DNA of 64,000 nt from Agrypnia vestita (lineage: Eukaryota > Arthropoda > Insecta > Trichoptera > Phryganeidae). This document shows, piece by piece, positions 1-11,903 of the stretch (its first letter is position 1; every line of letters begins with the position of its first letter). Below the pieces are notes generated by a model. That model was not told where the DNA came from. It ran no database searches and saw only the letters and a program-made list of their open reading frames with translations. The DNA lies in assembly GCA_016648135.1 (NCBI GenBank), contig JADDOH010001966.1:1-64000 (forward strand), given 5' to 3'. A program made the translations under genes and the position numbers.

Positions 1-2690
1 CGCACAGTTCCCGGTATCTAGTATCCGAAGGGCTGAATATCTCACCATATAGTTCAATATCCAGCCCTTGCCTCAGAGAGCCCCGAGCCTTGGCCTCTAT
101 TACCTGCAAGTCAGCCGGCAGCACGCCGGCCAACACAGGTAACGCTGCACTCGATGTTGTCCGATATGCCCCAGTCAGGGCAAGGAGAGGAATTCGCTGT
201 CCTCGATTCAGGGCCGACGATATGACCAGAGTGTCCAGACGGTGCGCCCAGACACGGGCCGCGTACGTGATTTGACTCACGTACACCGCCTGATATATCC
301 GGCGCACCGCCGGAGACCTCAGTCCCCAGTCCGCAACACTGACACGTTTGACCGATAATAAAAAGTTTGAGGCTCTTTCAGACACCGCCTTGACGTGCGC
401 CAGGAAGGAGCCCGACGTGTCCATCCAGACACCCAAGTACTTAACTATATTCTCGAATTTAACTTTTTGTCCGTTCAATTTTATTATCGGGTCCCTCTCG
501 AAGCGACCCCGTAACATCATGGCGACAGTCTTTTGAGGCGCGAGAGTCAACTTGTTTCTTATGCACCAGTCGCTGATCATTCCAAGTGCCTTGTTCGCCC
601 TACGCTCTAATTCGCGCCGACTCTCACCAGACACCAGTAGCAAAGCGTCATCCGCGTATGCGATCAGTGTGCAACCACATGGCAAAGGCAGAAGAAGAAG
701 ATCGTCAAAGAGAATCTTCCACAGAGTTGGGCCGAGCACAGAGCCCTGTGGGCAGCCCATATCCGTGTCTCTGGTGACACTTGTCCCGCCATAGCTCAAG
801 GTAGCGTGTCTGCCACATAGGTAGCTCTTCAATATTTCGAAGAGATACCTAGGGCACAGCCTCACCTTCAGCTTGGTCAGGATCATATCCCACCATGCAT
901 TGTCAAACGCTCCGGATATGTCCAGGAAAACACCCATAGCGTACTTCGTGGACACATTGCCAACCCAGTCCTGTGTATATAAAATGGCGTGCTCCGTGGA
1001 CATCCCTCTAACAAAGCCAAACTGCCGGTCGCAGGCAGGCGAGAGTGTTATCTCAAGCCTGTTGCATATCAGAGTCTCGTACACCTTCCCGATACCGGGA
1101 AGGAGCGTGATAGGCCGATACGCTCCTGGGTCTGACCGCAGTTTACCGTTGTTTTTTGGGATGACACACAGCAGGCCATCCTTCCAAGATGCTGGGAACG
1201 TTCTCGCACCTATGCACGCATTAAACATGCATACCACCTCTGGTTTGGCAATCTTCCACACTTGTTTGATAATCACACCGGTGATCCTGTCCACGCCCGG
1301 AGCCTTCGTCGCACCAAGGTTCCTTATAACGCTGTCAACCTCAGCCACCGTTACCAAGGACGGATCACTGCTGTCATTCAGCATGAGACTGGATGGGACC
1401 CCAGCCATCAATCGGACTTGCCTATGATGGTCGGTATCCCGCCCAGCGTCATGCCGCGGAACCAGTTTGTCCAGAAGTCCTCTAACGGTGTCGGCGAGGC
1501 CAGTCGTGGTTGACTCTCCAAGGAGTATCCCGGAGAGTACCCGAGCCGACCCCTTACCGGCACCGTCAATGAGCCCTGTAATCTTCCAAGGATCGGTGTT
1601 TCCCATCTCCGTGACCCACTTTGTCCAGGATTCTCTTTTTGCCGTTCTTATAGCAGCAGAATATTCGGAGCGTGCTATTCTCAGAGCCTCAGACAAGGTT
1701 TGCCTCCCAACAGCATCTATATCACCACGTCTCACCACGACGGTATGCACGACGATAAACAGCCCTTAATCTGTATAATTCACCTGTCCACCAAGGGGCC
1801 TTGGTTGGTTTACCTGGTCTGGTGCGTCCAAGAGATCGGTCAGCCGCCCTGACAACAGCGTCATTAAACCAATCACCTACCCGGGATGGTTCAGTTATGC
1901 ACCTTTCGTATAAGTCACGTAATTCTTCTTTCAAACAAATCTCAAACTCTTCCCAGTTCGCGTTCCTTGTTCGGAATCTTCTTTCATTTCTGGGAATGTC
2001 GGGGGGGCTTTTATCGATTCTAAAGGATATCAGACGGTGCTCGGTAGCAACCTCGCAGTCCGACACCCTCCAGTCCCGAATCAGCCCGACTACATTATTA
2101 GTGCATAATGTGATGTCAATCCAGCTCTCCCCATTGGCGCTGTGAAACGTGCTCATATGCCCAGGAGTGTTCACAATATGGAGCCCTGTTGAGGCAATGA
2201 GATCCTCAACAGTGCTCCTGCGCACACCACCGAGGCCATCCGGGCAACGGTCACCCCAAAGAGGAGAGCGTGCATTGAAGTCACCTCCAACTATCACCAT
2301 TTTCCCTTTCAATTCGTGCAGACATCGAGCCAGCTCCCGGGCGTGTACCTCGATAGGGTCACCGTATTTAAAATATACTGAGATTATGTAAAGCTCAGAA
2401 CCGCCTAAGTTGATAGTAGTACACGTTCGATATTCATTTGATAAGTGTTCGAGGTAAAGCGGCTTTAGGATAGCTGTGTCTACAAGGATCCCAGCACCCG
2501 GCATGGGACCCTTTTCCAGCATAATCAGCGGAGACTCTATATACGGTGTTCTGCCACGCCAGGTATTCTGCTCCTGGATGAGTGCCATCGGTGAGTCATA
2601 TTTACGTAGAACTTGTTGCACCTCGAGGGTGGCAGCACGCGACCTGCCGACATTTATCTGCAGGACCGTGCATCCCAGGCGTCTAGCCAT
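1..2690 (-). pseudogene. R1-type ORF2: endonuclease-reverse transcriptase with one frameshift
   Basis: The first 322 codons (2690-1722) are an APE-like endonuclease. Visible motifs are QINVGRS, a catalytic Glu in LIQEQNTW, GGDFNARSPLWG, and TEHRLI near the end, where most relatives have S/T-D-H. The frame ends at a TGA at 1722. The next reading frame then carries the reverse transcriptase without a stop from about 1745 to base 1. In order it shows KAPGVDRI, AYRPITLLPGIGKVYE, LDISGAFDN (about 898-926), GCPQGSVLGP (about 727-757), AYADDALLL (about 647-661), KYLGVWMD and LTGAYRTTS. A single one-base slip between endonuclease and RT therefore breaks an otherwise complete ORF. The C-terminus lies outside the window. 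The protein would nick target DNA and prime reverse transcription. Confidence 0.92.
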
Positions 2691-4125
2691 AATTGGTCTT
2701 CTTGTACTCTAGCTCCACTGCCGCATTGTATGCCGGGCATGTCCGGTCACCCGTTGGATGAGTCGCCATTTTGTTGAATCGCGTACACGTCGCACATTTG
2801 GCGGGGGCCTGTTTATTCGGGCATTGCTCGTCATTGTGTCCCTCAGTGGCGCAGTGTCTGCAGGTCTCTTTAGCAGCCTTGCACGCCCTGCTGATATGGC
2901 CGTAGAGCTGGCATTTGAAACATCGAGTGGCGCCAATGTAGTCTCGTGCTCTGCATGCGTTCCAGCCAATGAAGCAGTGACCAGAGTCGATGATAATCGA
3001 TCTGGCTTTCGGCGGTAGAGCGTATACACAATTAACAGAGGGGCCATCACGCCGACCAAACATCATTACTCGCTTTGTATTTTTAATAAATTCCTCTTCG
3101 GAGACTTCACACTTTCCACTGAGGTTACTGTTATATATTTCTTTTAGTAGGCTGGATTCGTCCTGCTCACGTGGGACATCATATATTACAATGCGTGGCA
3201 GATGGCCCATCGACTCTCGCACATCTAGTCCTTTGGCCTCAAGTTTGGATTTCGCGGCTAAAATGCTCTTGATTCCCTGAGCCGTCTTGGTTTCAACAAG
3301 GATCCCTGCACCTTTCACACGCCGGACCCTGACAGGTTGAAACCCATCGGTCACCGGGTTTAGGGTCGCCATGACTGCACTTTTTGTGGCTTCTGCCGTT
3401 TTACCCTCCGGCTCCTTCGGGTATATCACAACGGTTGGCGGTGGTGGACCGGCAACCTTTACAGTGCCATTTATCTTCACTATTTTGCTATTTTTCGCCG
3501 CCGCTGCGTACGAAGGCATCGTCAGCCTTACTCCATCGCTCTCGCTGGGGGCCACTGTCGCCTCTTGTATTTTAGAGACCGTTTCCAATGTGGTTTTCAG
3601 CTCAGCAAAGCCCTCCTTGAATAGTCTCTTGTAGACTGTTGTTTCACCCTGCAGCCTCTCCGTGTTCGCTACGAGCTCTGACACTAGGACCATTAGGTCG
3701 AGATGGCATGCGGTGATCCTGGCCCGTTGGTCACTGTTCAACTTAGGTTTCTCCTCGAAACAGATTTTCTCTACCGTTGTCAACAGGTCTCTAATATGAG
3801 TAATATATCCAGGTACTGGCGCAGTGGTGGTCTCTGTGGTGTCCATGTCCTGAGTCGGTGCTAACGACATCAAAGATTCCTCCAGTCGTTTTAGTTTCTT
3901 GGCTCTTCGGCCGCTGGGAGCTGGCACTAGGATTTCTTCCGTTAGTCTCCTCGGCGACAAGTCGCCAGGCATCGACAAAGATCTCGCTTCCCTATGTGGA
4001 GACTGCACGATGGGCGCGATCGGTGCGTATGTCTCTCTACTGACAGGCTCTCCTACTCTGAAGCTCGCCAGGCTGGTGCCCGCGATCGGCTGTTCTTTAC
4101 TGCCTTTGGACGGAGTCTTGGACAT
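2683..4125 (-). CDS. R1-type ORF1, Gag-like nucleic-acid-binding protein
   Basis: 480-residue intact ORF, 5' partner of the endonuclease-RT ORF, overlapping it by 8 bases. The N-terminal 180 residues are charged and Pro/Ser-rich with a stretch of helix-forming residues. The middle is a basic RRM-like region typical of LINE ORF1. The C-terminus has three CCHC knuckles: CFKCQLYGHISRAC (about 402-415), CRHCATEGHNDEQC (422-435), and a longer third beginning CATC at about 444 with its last Cys near 463. R1-clade ORF1s usually have three such knuckles and bind element RNA. The start was chosen because it is the first Met and its upstream sequence (4126-4150) is still element-like. No stop or frameshift is present, unlike ORF2. 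Confidence 0.9.
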   Translation of the reverse strand: MSKTPSKGSKEQPIAGTSLASFRVGEPVSRETYAPIAPIVQSPHREARSLSMPGDLSPRRLTEEILVPAPSGRRAKKLKRLEESLMSLAPTQDMDTTETTTAPVPGYITHIRDLLTTVEKICFEEKPKLNSDQRARITACHLDLMVLVSELVANTERLQGETTVYKRLFKEGFAELKTTLETVSKIQEATVAPSESDGVRLTMPSYAAAAKNSKIVKINGTVKVAGPPPPTVVIYPKEPEGKTAEATKSAVMATLNPVTDGFQPVRVRRVKGAGILVETKTAQGIKSILAAKSKLEAKGLDVRESMGHLPRIVIYDVPREQDESSLLKEIYNSNLSGKCEVSEEEFIKNTKRVMMFGRRDGPSVNCVYALPPKARSIIIDSGHCFIGWNACRARDYIGATRCFKCQLYGHISRACKAAKETCRHCATEGHNDEQCPNKQAPAKCATCTRFNKMATHPTGDRTCPAYNAAVELEYKKTNYG

Positions 4126-4152
4126 TGTCCACGGGTTCGCACCACAATTATA

Positions 4153-4449
4153 GCTAGCGTAGTGATTTGATATTACTCAGAGATATACATACGAAAAACA
4201 AAAGTATATTTATTATTATAAGATTATTGTCACAAAAAATTTTTTTTACGAAAACAAACAGAAAAATAACAAAATAAATTTAGATGTTGTAATAAGATTA
4301 TAAACTATATATAAACACTCTTATGCACTATAGACAAGTTTTAACACAGATTTTAACAGTATTATAGAATGTTGAGGTCTATTGTCACTTTAACAATTAT
4401 GGGATGAACAGGATAAACAGAATAAGCTATCAATTATTATCACCAATGA
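4153..4449. other. AT-rich unique DNA
   Basis: Flank of the LINE 5' end. No ORF, repeat or hairpin that I can support. Confidence 0.5.
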
Positions 4450-4713
4450 TTGATACTTAAAAGTACGAGAACCCCAGGGAAGAAGGGAGGCTCCCCCTGG
4501 AGTTTTTTATGCGTGGTAACTCACGCAGAGCACTTGTTTTTTAACAATATACCGATTAAACAACACTTTCGGGTCAATTTACACAAAAGAGGGTATTTCA
4601 CTATGGGAGCTTTATTATTGCTGCCAGGAGCGAAACTGAAAGTGTCCGCACACGCCGGGCGCTGGGACTGAACGGATGGACAGACGGACAGACAACGAAA
4701 TTATTATGTTTGA
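4450..4713 (-). mobile_element. Helitron-like non-autonomous element, 3' end unclear
   Basis: The right edge, read on the minus strand, starts TC and runs into AATAATTTCGTTGTCTGTCC, the same 5' end as the copies at 17276-17494, 21127-21366 and 35656-35820. Inside is a short (GGAC/GACA) microsatellite. The left end has a GC-rich hairpin (CCAGGG and CCCTGG near 4470-4499) but no clear CTAG terminus, so this end is uncertain. Confidence 0.5.
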
Positions 4714-5379
4714 TTTTAAAATATGAGGGGTGCAATAATATAACAGGTGTTCGAAGACAGGTTCCCCCCCAACATATTATTCCGTAACGTAATATTTACT
4801 CAACCAGTACATGGTATATCATTTGTAGACTTGGCAAGATACAGTGTTGTCTGAGAACACACAATACGTATAGTACGAATAGAAGTAAGTCGTGCATGTA
4901 TGTGTATGATTTCTATTGTACAATTATGTTTATTGTATCTCACGACATCGGCACTCGAATAATTTTTCATGGAAATTGGAATGATTGATATTACGTATTT
5001 GTATCAATAAGAAGCGCTATAAGAAGGCGTAATAATTTTTCAATATCCCTCCACATTTCGCATTGAAATTATTCCACGCTTCGGTTTGATAAATGAACGC
5101 CATCACAAATAAATTATCCCACATCATCATTTGTTACCAAAAAACTGTATGACAAAACGCTTCCAATAAAGGGTTTTCCCTACCAAAGGCCAAATTTTTT
5201 CTTTTACGCTGTAGGTTTTTCGATATACAGGTTGGTACAGAATCCACGAAATTAAACTAATTCAAAGATTAATCATTCTATCATTACCAGCTGCAAATTC
5301 CATTTATACTTTTTCATGAAAAGGACTACAGATATCTGTAGCATAAATGAAAGGTTTACAGATTTAGAAAATATATACA
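4714..5379. other. AT-rich DNA without recognisable genes
   Basis: No coding signal or structured repeat seen. Confidence 0.45.
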
Positions 5380-5535
5380 TCTATAAAAAATGTGGTAACG
5401 TGTGGATGTTCTTACGATGGAATTGGTGATTTTGCATTGTGTAAAGCGATCACTTAAGCCAGCTCGTATGGGCCACGTTATAAAACGTTTTTCAAATATA
5501 TAGATTCGTCTCTGAGACTACTTTAATTTATCTTA
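5380..5535. repeat. Dispersed repeat, partner at 26750-26940
   Basis: Shares a core reading AAGYGATCACTTAAGCCAGC, followed about 50 bases later by TTCGTCTCT in both copies. Family unknown. The layout resembles the 3' end of an old retroelement. Confidence 0.5.
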
Positions 5536-5927
5536 ATTAACATTTTAAAATCTTATTATTATTTGATATGGCATTTGATTTGTGTTATGATAAGATTATT
5601 TTAATTTTTACCAAATTAATTTGTAGGTACTATACACGTTATTTTGACACTTGTATTGAAATGAGAAAGTCTTTAATCATCATCACGAGTAGTCTTTCTC
5701 GTCATCGTGTGAGGGACTGCTCTTCTCAAAACTACGGCAGTAGACAGTAGACTCATGGTGTGTAATAGTATAATAATCAGTTTAGTGAAAATGAAAAAAT
5801 CATGAAAAAAAAATGAAAAAAATTTAAATCATAAAAAAAATCTCAAAACAACCTTCGGCAAAAGACCATTAATGGTCATACTTCTTTTACTTGTAGTGCC
5901 ATTTTCTATCGGAGGTCGGTGATCATA
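5536..5927. other. AT-rich DNA
   Basis: Only short chance ORFs; A-rich runs near 5790-5840. Confidence 0.4.
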
Positions 5928-6105
5928 TTTTTTTTTTTTTTTTTTTTTTAAATAAAAATAGAGATGCGAACACGGAATACGTGTCACATGAATATTTTTA
6001 CTATTTTCAAACTAAGCTAAACGCTTGTGCTATGAAAATAGGACTAACTTGCTAGTCTGGGCTGAGATTCGAACCCGCGATATTGGCGATTATAATTGTA
6101 CCACT
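5928..6105 (-). mobile_element. tRNA-derived SINE, copy A
   Basis: On the minus strand a tRNA-like head carries a B box (GGTTCGAA-like, read in the plus strand as GATTCGAACCC at about 6066-6076). A body of about 110 bases follows (plus-strand landmarks AGAGATGCGAACACGG and AACGCTTGTGCTATG), then an A tail seen as T22 at 5928-5949. Three further copies (12628-12811, 31106-31288, 55855-56034) share head, body and orientation. Confidence 0.8.
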
Positions 6106-6119
6106 CCCCCAAATTACGC

Positions 6120-6480
6120 AGCCATGAGATGCGGTGTCTTCCAACGATTCTTTTACCTCTTATTTTCCCCTTGATGTATAGTTGGTTAAGACTGTTTTTT
6201 GGTCCTCTCATAATAACCGAAATACTCGAGCTTTCTTATGTTGGTAGTCCGCATAACTTTTTGGCCTTTTTCTATACGCCGGAGGACTTAACTCTTGATT
6301 TAGGGTCCATGTCTTTCCTTCGTATAAGAGAGTGGCGAATATATAACATCGGACCATACGCATTCTAAGTGGAAGGCTTAGGTCACGGTTAGAAAGTAAA
6401 GGTCTCATTTTGACAAATGTACCTCACGCCATCTCTATTCGAGGTCATGGCTTCTCATTCACACAAGCACCCTAGTACCT
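6120..6480 (-). pseudogene. RTE-type LINE, C-terminal reverse transcriptase fragment
   Basis: Minus-strand translation gives LSNRDLSLPLRMRMVRCY followed by a tyrosine-rich stretch and WTLN, the usual post-palm segment of insect endonuclease-reverse transcriptases. After a frameshift it continues with GKIRGKRIVGRHRISWLRNL, close to the C-terminal motif of RTE elements. 5'-truncated and frameshifted, not functional. Confidence 0.78.
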
Positions 6481-7284
6481 ACTTGTATTGCGTGAGTCTT
6501 TCTATCGATTTATTGTTTATCATTAAATTTATTTGAAGTAATCTTTTTGATGCTCTTAATAATTTATACATATTCCTTCAATTCTTGGATGCATTTCGCA
6601 TCTTCATTGACAACTATGTAATTTTAGTTAAATCGTATTGTACTTTGAAATGCTCAAGTTTAAAGTGTTGTAGGACCCAGTCCATTTATTTTCTGGATAT
6701 AAAATTCAATTTATCCAGCCTTTGCCGAATTTTCCAATATAATATTATGGGCTTTGCCTACTGATATTTTCCCAATGCATTTTATGTCGAATTGTTTTCG
6801 CGTAGTTTTGAGAAATCGACGCTCAAAGTATTTTCCTTAAAGCATAATTTACCTGTGGCTACGGGGCCTAAAACAAAAAGATGTGCTGTCAAATCTCTGT
6901 AGTCAAAATTTGCGCTTTTCAAATTTATTTTGCTCTTGTTTATTTAATTTCATTGATATTTAAATATATTAAAATTGTTCTTTTTTATTTTATTTTTTAT
7001 TTTTTATAATTAGTAGAGACACTAACAGGATAATGGCTACGTGATACTCTAATAATAAAACATTATAAATGAAGACTATGCCCATTATCCCTATTACAAG
7101 TGTCTTCGGCACGCTTTAGCAACATGTATTATTACATTTATGTTAGTTAAATTTATGATAAATTTTGTATATTGTATTATGAAAGTATATTTTTGGATTG
7201 ATTTATTATTATTTAAGGTGTAAGTAATCACTAAGCAATGTAGTCTTAACATAAACTGTAATGTATTCTTGCGTTCAAACTGCT
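6481..7284. other. AT-rich DNA without recognisable genes
   Basis: No ORF or repeat I can support. Confidence 0.4.
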
Positions 7285-7360
7285 CATTATTCAGTTTTGC
7301 AAGATGCCTGTAATAGTCGATATGTTTATAGATTATGATAAATAAACATTAAAAAATATT
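7285..7360 (+). repeat. Dispersed 3'-tail-like repeat, partner at 31450-31520
   Basis: Both copies contain CAGTTTTGCAAGATG followed by SCTGTAAT and an A-rich GATAAATAA tail, which suggests the 3' end of a retroposon. Confidence 0.45.
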
Positions 7361-8222
7361 TTCACGTTATTTTGGTTTAGATTTAATGTTTTCGCAAAAT
7401 ATTTTGGAACTATATAAATAAACAAGATATAAAAATATTGCTTAAATCTGGTTTTAAGAACCATCAAATTGAAGTATAAATATTTAACGCTGAGCTTTCG
7501 GCGAATTTCTTCTTTGTTGTTGTTAGGTTTATGACTTTCGTAAGAAATTTGGGAAAAAGTTATAAAAATACCCTAGAAGAATAAGTATTTAAATAATTAT
7601 TTTTACAAGACATTTAGGAAAAACATCGAGGAAATAAAGTGATAAGTGTTGTATAAGCGAACGCTTTATAAATATTAATTCTTATTAACAAACCATTTTC
7701 AAATTCAATCCAATTGAGGCACGCCCGCGAGTCGAAATCCCGGCCGGGTGCCGGTAACACCACTCTTCCGCCGACCGCCGTAGCCTACGCTACGTTATCT
7801 ATTGTACTCCGTAATCCATTATTGTAACTGTTCTCATTAATAAATCGACATACCAAATTGTGAATATTACTTTTCATCCTGTATCTCCATCTATTCTGCG
7901 CATACACGCATAATAGTCAATCTTAGCGTGACTTCAGCTACACACATAAATGTTCCCAACAAGAGTATGGTTTTTACGGATGGCTGTACTCTTCATTTAT
8001 ATCGAACACACCCACTCATCTCGACACAAATAATGCATTAAATCTTATTAACTTCGAGGTTGTAACTATGACGTAATATAAAAATCAGAAGATTTTTCTC
8101 AGTAACCTGCAATTTCAGAGAGTCGTCAAAACTCATTAATTTAGGTTTCTATTCCGCCTACCAATTTCAGTATAAAACAAAATGACATTGCTGTATTTCA
8201 TATTCTGACACCCTTCATTACA
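7361..8222. other. AT-rich DNA with a small GC-rich island
   Basis: A GC-rich stretch at about 7715-7795 (with CCCGGCCGGGTGCCGG) interrupts AT-rich sequence. No ORF or tRNA fold supports it as a gene. Confidence 0.4.
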
Positions 8223-8530
8223 TGCCAACACGACGACGTAGGAGACGAAATGAAACACTAAACAATTAAAGTTTTATTGATTACAAAATAAATGGACACT
8301 AATTTAACTATAATCTGATTTTTATTTGTGCTGCTAGTTTCCGTAAATAAATATTATTTTATACTTCGCGCTAATCGTCCCTCGAGAATCTTCCGTGGAA
8401 TACTTTATATTACGCCGTTCATATCGCACTGATTACTATCGAGAATATTCCGCACGCAAGTAGCTACTCGGGTACATTATCACTGGTGGATTATAATTCG
8501 CTCAGATCATCCGCCCACTGTGGAAATCCG
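8223..8530 (-). mobile_element. Gypsy-like LTR fragment
   Basis: The left 110 bases align with the U5/R end of the solo LTR at 42997-43557: both have AAATGAAACACTAAA, then AATTTAAAG or AATTAAAG and TTTTATT (a minus-strand poly(A) signal region). The U3 part is diverged and its end unclear. Confidence 0.6.
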
Positions 8531-8605
8531 ACTGACTGATTTTAATTCAACAAAAATTCCAGCTTACACAATGTAGAATTTGTAGTGTAAAATATTAGTT
8601 AATCT

Positions 8606-8842
8606 TTGTTACATCCTGTATATTATGTAGCAGACACCAGTGAGCGAATTTATTCTTTTGTATTCGGTAACATTCCTACCCGTTTCTTATGCCGGAACAG
8701 ATCTGCGGAATCTGGAGCCGACTTTGTGATGAATCTATCTCGAAAGGAATTCATTTGGCAAGGGTATGGGCTTCTTAATGTTGTCATCACATCTGACAGG
8801 AAGATTATCAGAAGGCAGAACTACCTCGCAACACTGAACTGA
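8606..8842 (+). other. Unrecognised 78-codon ORF
   Basis: Plus-strand ORF whose second half (GADFVMNLSRKEFIWQGYG) looks more protein-like than the surroundings. No family recognised, no neighbouring domain, probably a transposon relic. Confidence 0.25.
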
Positions 8843-8935
8843 TATTCAAGTCAGTGAACGGACAACACCGCTTTTATTCGACTGAGAGACCAATTAGACG
8901 CGATAAGTGTACCGTGGTATAGGTCTTTCGATTTT

Positions 8936-9063
8936 AGAAAGACAATCGAATTGGTATGTGTAAGCCGTGCGTACGACGCACGTTATTTCGTTGTGTTGGT
9001 GCCCACGACGAAACAATGTGCCTCGTACGCACGGCTCACACATACTAATTCAATCGTCTTTCT
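8936..9063. repeat. Long inverted repeat, 60-nt arms and 8-nt loop
   Basis: 8936-8995 pairs with 9004-9063, both outer ends reading AGAAAGAC on their own strand, with about eight mismatches over 60 positions. A smaller palindrome (GTCTTTC...GAAAGAC, 8923-8943) overlaps the left end. Could be a foldback MITE or encode a long hairpin RNA. Confidence 0.85.
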
Positions 9064-9294
9064 TAAATGAAAAGAACTCAAGCGAAGGACAAAACTTAAT
9101 TTCGGTATGAAGGCTTCAACATGCACACGTTCACCAATTTGGAGGCTTCGTTTTCAAGAAGTGTGCGTTTCTATTTTAGTAGGTACCGAAATATAACGCA
9201 CTTTATCTACTTCAATGAACTAAACGAAGTAAGCTAATTGCAGTACTTCAAATCAGTAAATTTTTTCTGATGTGGGGAGGGATTTAAACAGGTC

Positions 9295-9680
9295 ATTTTT
9301 TTCATTTCATTTCAATTCGACGTTTATTGGATAAAATACATTTAATTGCTTGATACATGCACACATAATACATATAAATATAGGATAAAATGTAGCAAGC
9401 CACTCGGCCACTACCTACCTCGCTAGATAAATAGAAATAACTGTTCTAAGGTAACTAACTAACTAACCGTTACGCCGATAGAACGCTATATTATTATGAC
9501 ACACCTTTTTTACTTCGACTTCATTTATACATCTTCGCATACATGTTCTACAGTTTTTGAGGTTTTTAACAGGGAAATCCTCCAATATTTGTAGTATTTG
9601 ATCATACCAGGTCTCTTGCGGACATCCTCTATTTCTTTTGCCTTCAAAACTCGCCCTATATATTTTCTCAACCATCATTT
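9295..9680 (-). pseudogene. RTE-like LINE 3' end
   Basis: A minus-strand ORF begins with a segment like KRNRGCPQETWYDQI, the basic 'GKRxRGRPxxTWxDQI' motif near the C-terminus of many insect endonuclease-reverse transcriptases, then a charged tail. A short AT-rich UTR follows toward 9295. Upstream RT domains are absent. Confidence 0.55.
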
Positions 9681-11903
9681 CCTCACTCGTACGTTTTACA
9701 GCACTCCTTTCTTTATTGTTTTACCACGTTCGATCGAAATCTTTTATATATTTTTTAAAAGTACATACAGTAAAAATCAAGAGAAAAAAATATTTAATAA
9801 TATAAAAGTTACGTGCGAGATGCAGGAAAAAATGTAAATAAATCCAAACGATAGTTTTAGATTTATTATCAGAACAGCGTATTTCCAAACTTTCGGCACA
9901 TCCACAAAAGAAGCGGCAAGCTGAAAGAAAAGTAAAAAAAAAGAATAAATGGGAATGCAAAGAAGAAACAAGAAAGAGCGTAATCATATTATCACTTTAT
10001 CCACATCAACTTTCCCAAAAATCATTTCTGAAGGGGGGTGCGATTTCAATACATCGTTTTATTTACATCGATTTCGCCGAAAATTTTCGTATTATTGAAA
10101 GTTACCCGAAGTGTTCAGTCGTTCCACTTCGCTGAAAGTAATATGTCAAGGCGATATGAGTTTGAAGTTCGATTAAAAACATGTGAAGTATGAAGTCGAG
10201 TATAATGAAGTATTTGGTTTGTAGTTTGGAGTTTGCAGTTCGATTAAAAACATGTGAAGTGTGCACTTCCTGTATAGTTAAGGCGATCGCCTAGCAGAAT
10301 GAGCAAATTTGACAATTTTTTCTCATATCTTCCCTTGCGTTTTTTATCACATTTTTGTAGGGAAATATCTCATTTTAAAATTTATTCATCATAGTAGGTA
10401 CACGAGGTTTGATAAAAAATTACGCGGAATTTTCGTTTCTTTCAAAAAATTTTAATTTATTCATCAATATTAATTTGATCTCATACAAAGTAGTATCCAT
10501 CAGATTTAACAAACTTGCATCAGCGTTTTTTTCATTCTTAGAAGTATTTTTGGATCGCAATTTTCGCCACGGCGCTTAGCTCTTTTATCGATTCTGACTT
10601 TGTTCACACAATTTTGGCAATAATATTTTTTTTCATCTTCGGGAAAAGAAAGATGTAATTTCCGGCTACTACCGAAGTTGAGGCATCATAACGGTGCTGT
10701 TTTGGATAAATTATTTTTATTTTTATATATTTATTTTTAATTTCCCAGCACACGTAAATACGTATAATCATTTCAACATCCAACAATAAATAAATCAATG
10801 GTAACAAACGTCTAAATACGTCAGGGAAAAGTGTAACAACATAACAAAAAAATGTGTGCGCGATCTTGTACACGCGTTAGAAGTTATACTTCTTTTGCAT
10901 GAATAATAATGCGGGCATGCGCATTGTGTCCAGCCATTTTCAACTCGTGGTAATCCACGAAAACTTATATATCCATACCAGTAATATGACAGTTCTTGAC
11001 CAATGAATAAAAATCTTGCTTGTAAAAGAGAAAATGAAACTTTTGAAATGAAAATAGAAAATGAAAAAAATTGAGCATTAAATAAATATTCAATCACCGT
11101 AATATCGCATCACAAATTTGATCACAATTATATTATGAAAAATACATCTGCAAATAGAAGATAAACAAAAATAACAGCGCCCTGAGCATATGCAATTTCC
11201 ATAACACCAATTTAAAACGACTTGATGTCGTCACTTGTGAAAATTACTATTGGTTAAATATCATTCGGTAAATCGCCATCTTAATTTTGATATGAACACA
11301 TTTCTTTGCATCCTAAAATTTCACTCTCAACGCGCCTAAAGAAGAATGATTTTAAAAAAATGTGACAATAGGCATGATGACGGATTTTAAAATAACCTTC
11401 TATAATCTAGGTATATGTACACTATTACCGAAAATAACATACATATTCCAGTTATTAACTAAGTTTTTACGCAAATTATTACATTTTCATCTACCTAAAT
11501 TAATTTCGCGCAAAAACGCCCGCAGGTGTAATGGTGTCTAGGTGACGTCAAACCTAAGTAAACATTGCATTGTGTCTATGACAACATTCAAGAGACACGG
11601 TGAGATCATTCGCTCTCACCGATTTAAGTTAAAATGGCCGAATGCAGAATTTTATACTTTTATTTTATTGAAAATCTTTTTAATCTCAATGTGTATATTA
11701 AAAATCTTTTCAAAATATTTCCTTTTCTAAAATCGCTTGCTATTTAATTCTTTAATACTGTCATGCTTATTGGACTTATGCAGCACGTGAAATTCGAAAT
11801 TCCGCGTAGTTTATTAACGTGTATTATTACGTATGGAATTTTGTACCCTGGGTAATATTAAGACTAAAAAGTAGAAAATTGTATCATATGAAACTAAAAT
11901 ATT
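9681..11903. other. AT-rich DNA, one partial tandem duplication
   Basis: Near 10161-10189 and 10231-10260 the string AGTTCGATTAAAAACATGTG is repeated. The rest shows only short chance ORFs and homopolymers. Confidence 0.45.

Larger units (their letters stand above)
1..4152 (-). mobile_element. R1-clade non-LTR retrotransposon, 3' end beyond the window
   Basis: Two-ORF LINE read on the minus strand: a zinc-knuckle ORF1 (2683-4125) and an APE endonuclease plus reverse transcriptase ORF2 (1-2690). The ORFs overlap by 8 bases (ATGGCTAG holds the ORF2 start and the ORF1 stop), as in R1-type elements. It is clearly less AT-rich than its flanks, which begin abruptly near 4150. The sequence before ORF1 is short, so the element is either 5'-truncated or has a short leader. 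The thumb-region motif TGAYRTTS and the endonuclease start LQINVGRS place it in the R1 group (R1/TRAS/SART-like) rather than Jockey or RTE. The 3' UTR and target site are outside the window, so site specificity (rDNA or telomere) cannot be read. Confidence 0.93.

Noticed and set aside
552..1513. Plus-strand ORFs of 80-184 codons
   Set aside because: They are antisense to the R1 reverse transcriptase, whose conserved motifs are all on the minus strand.
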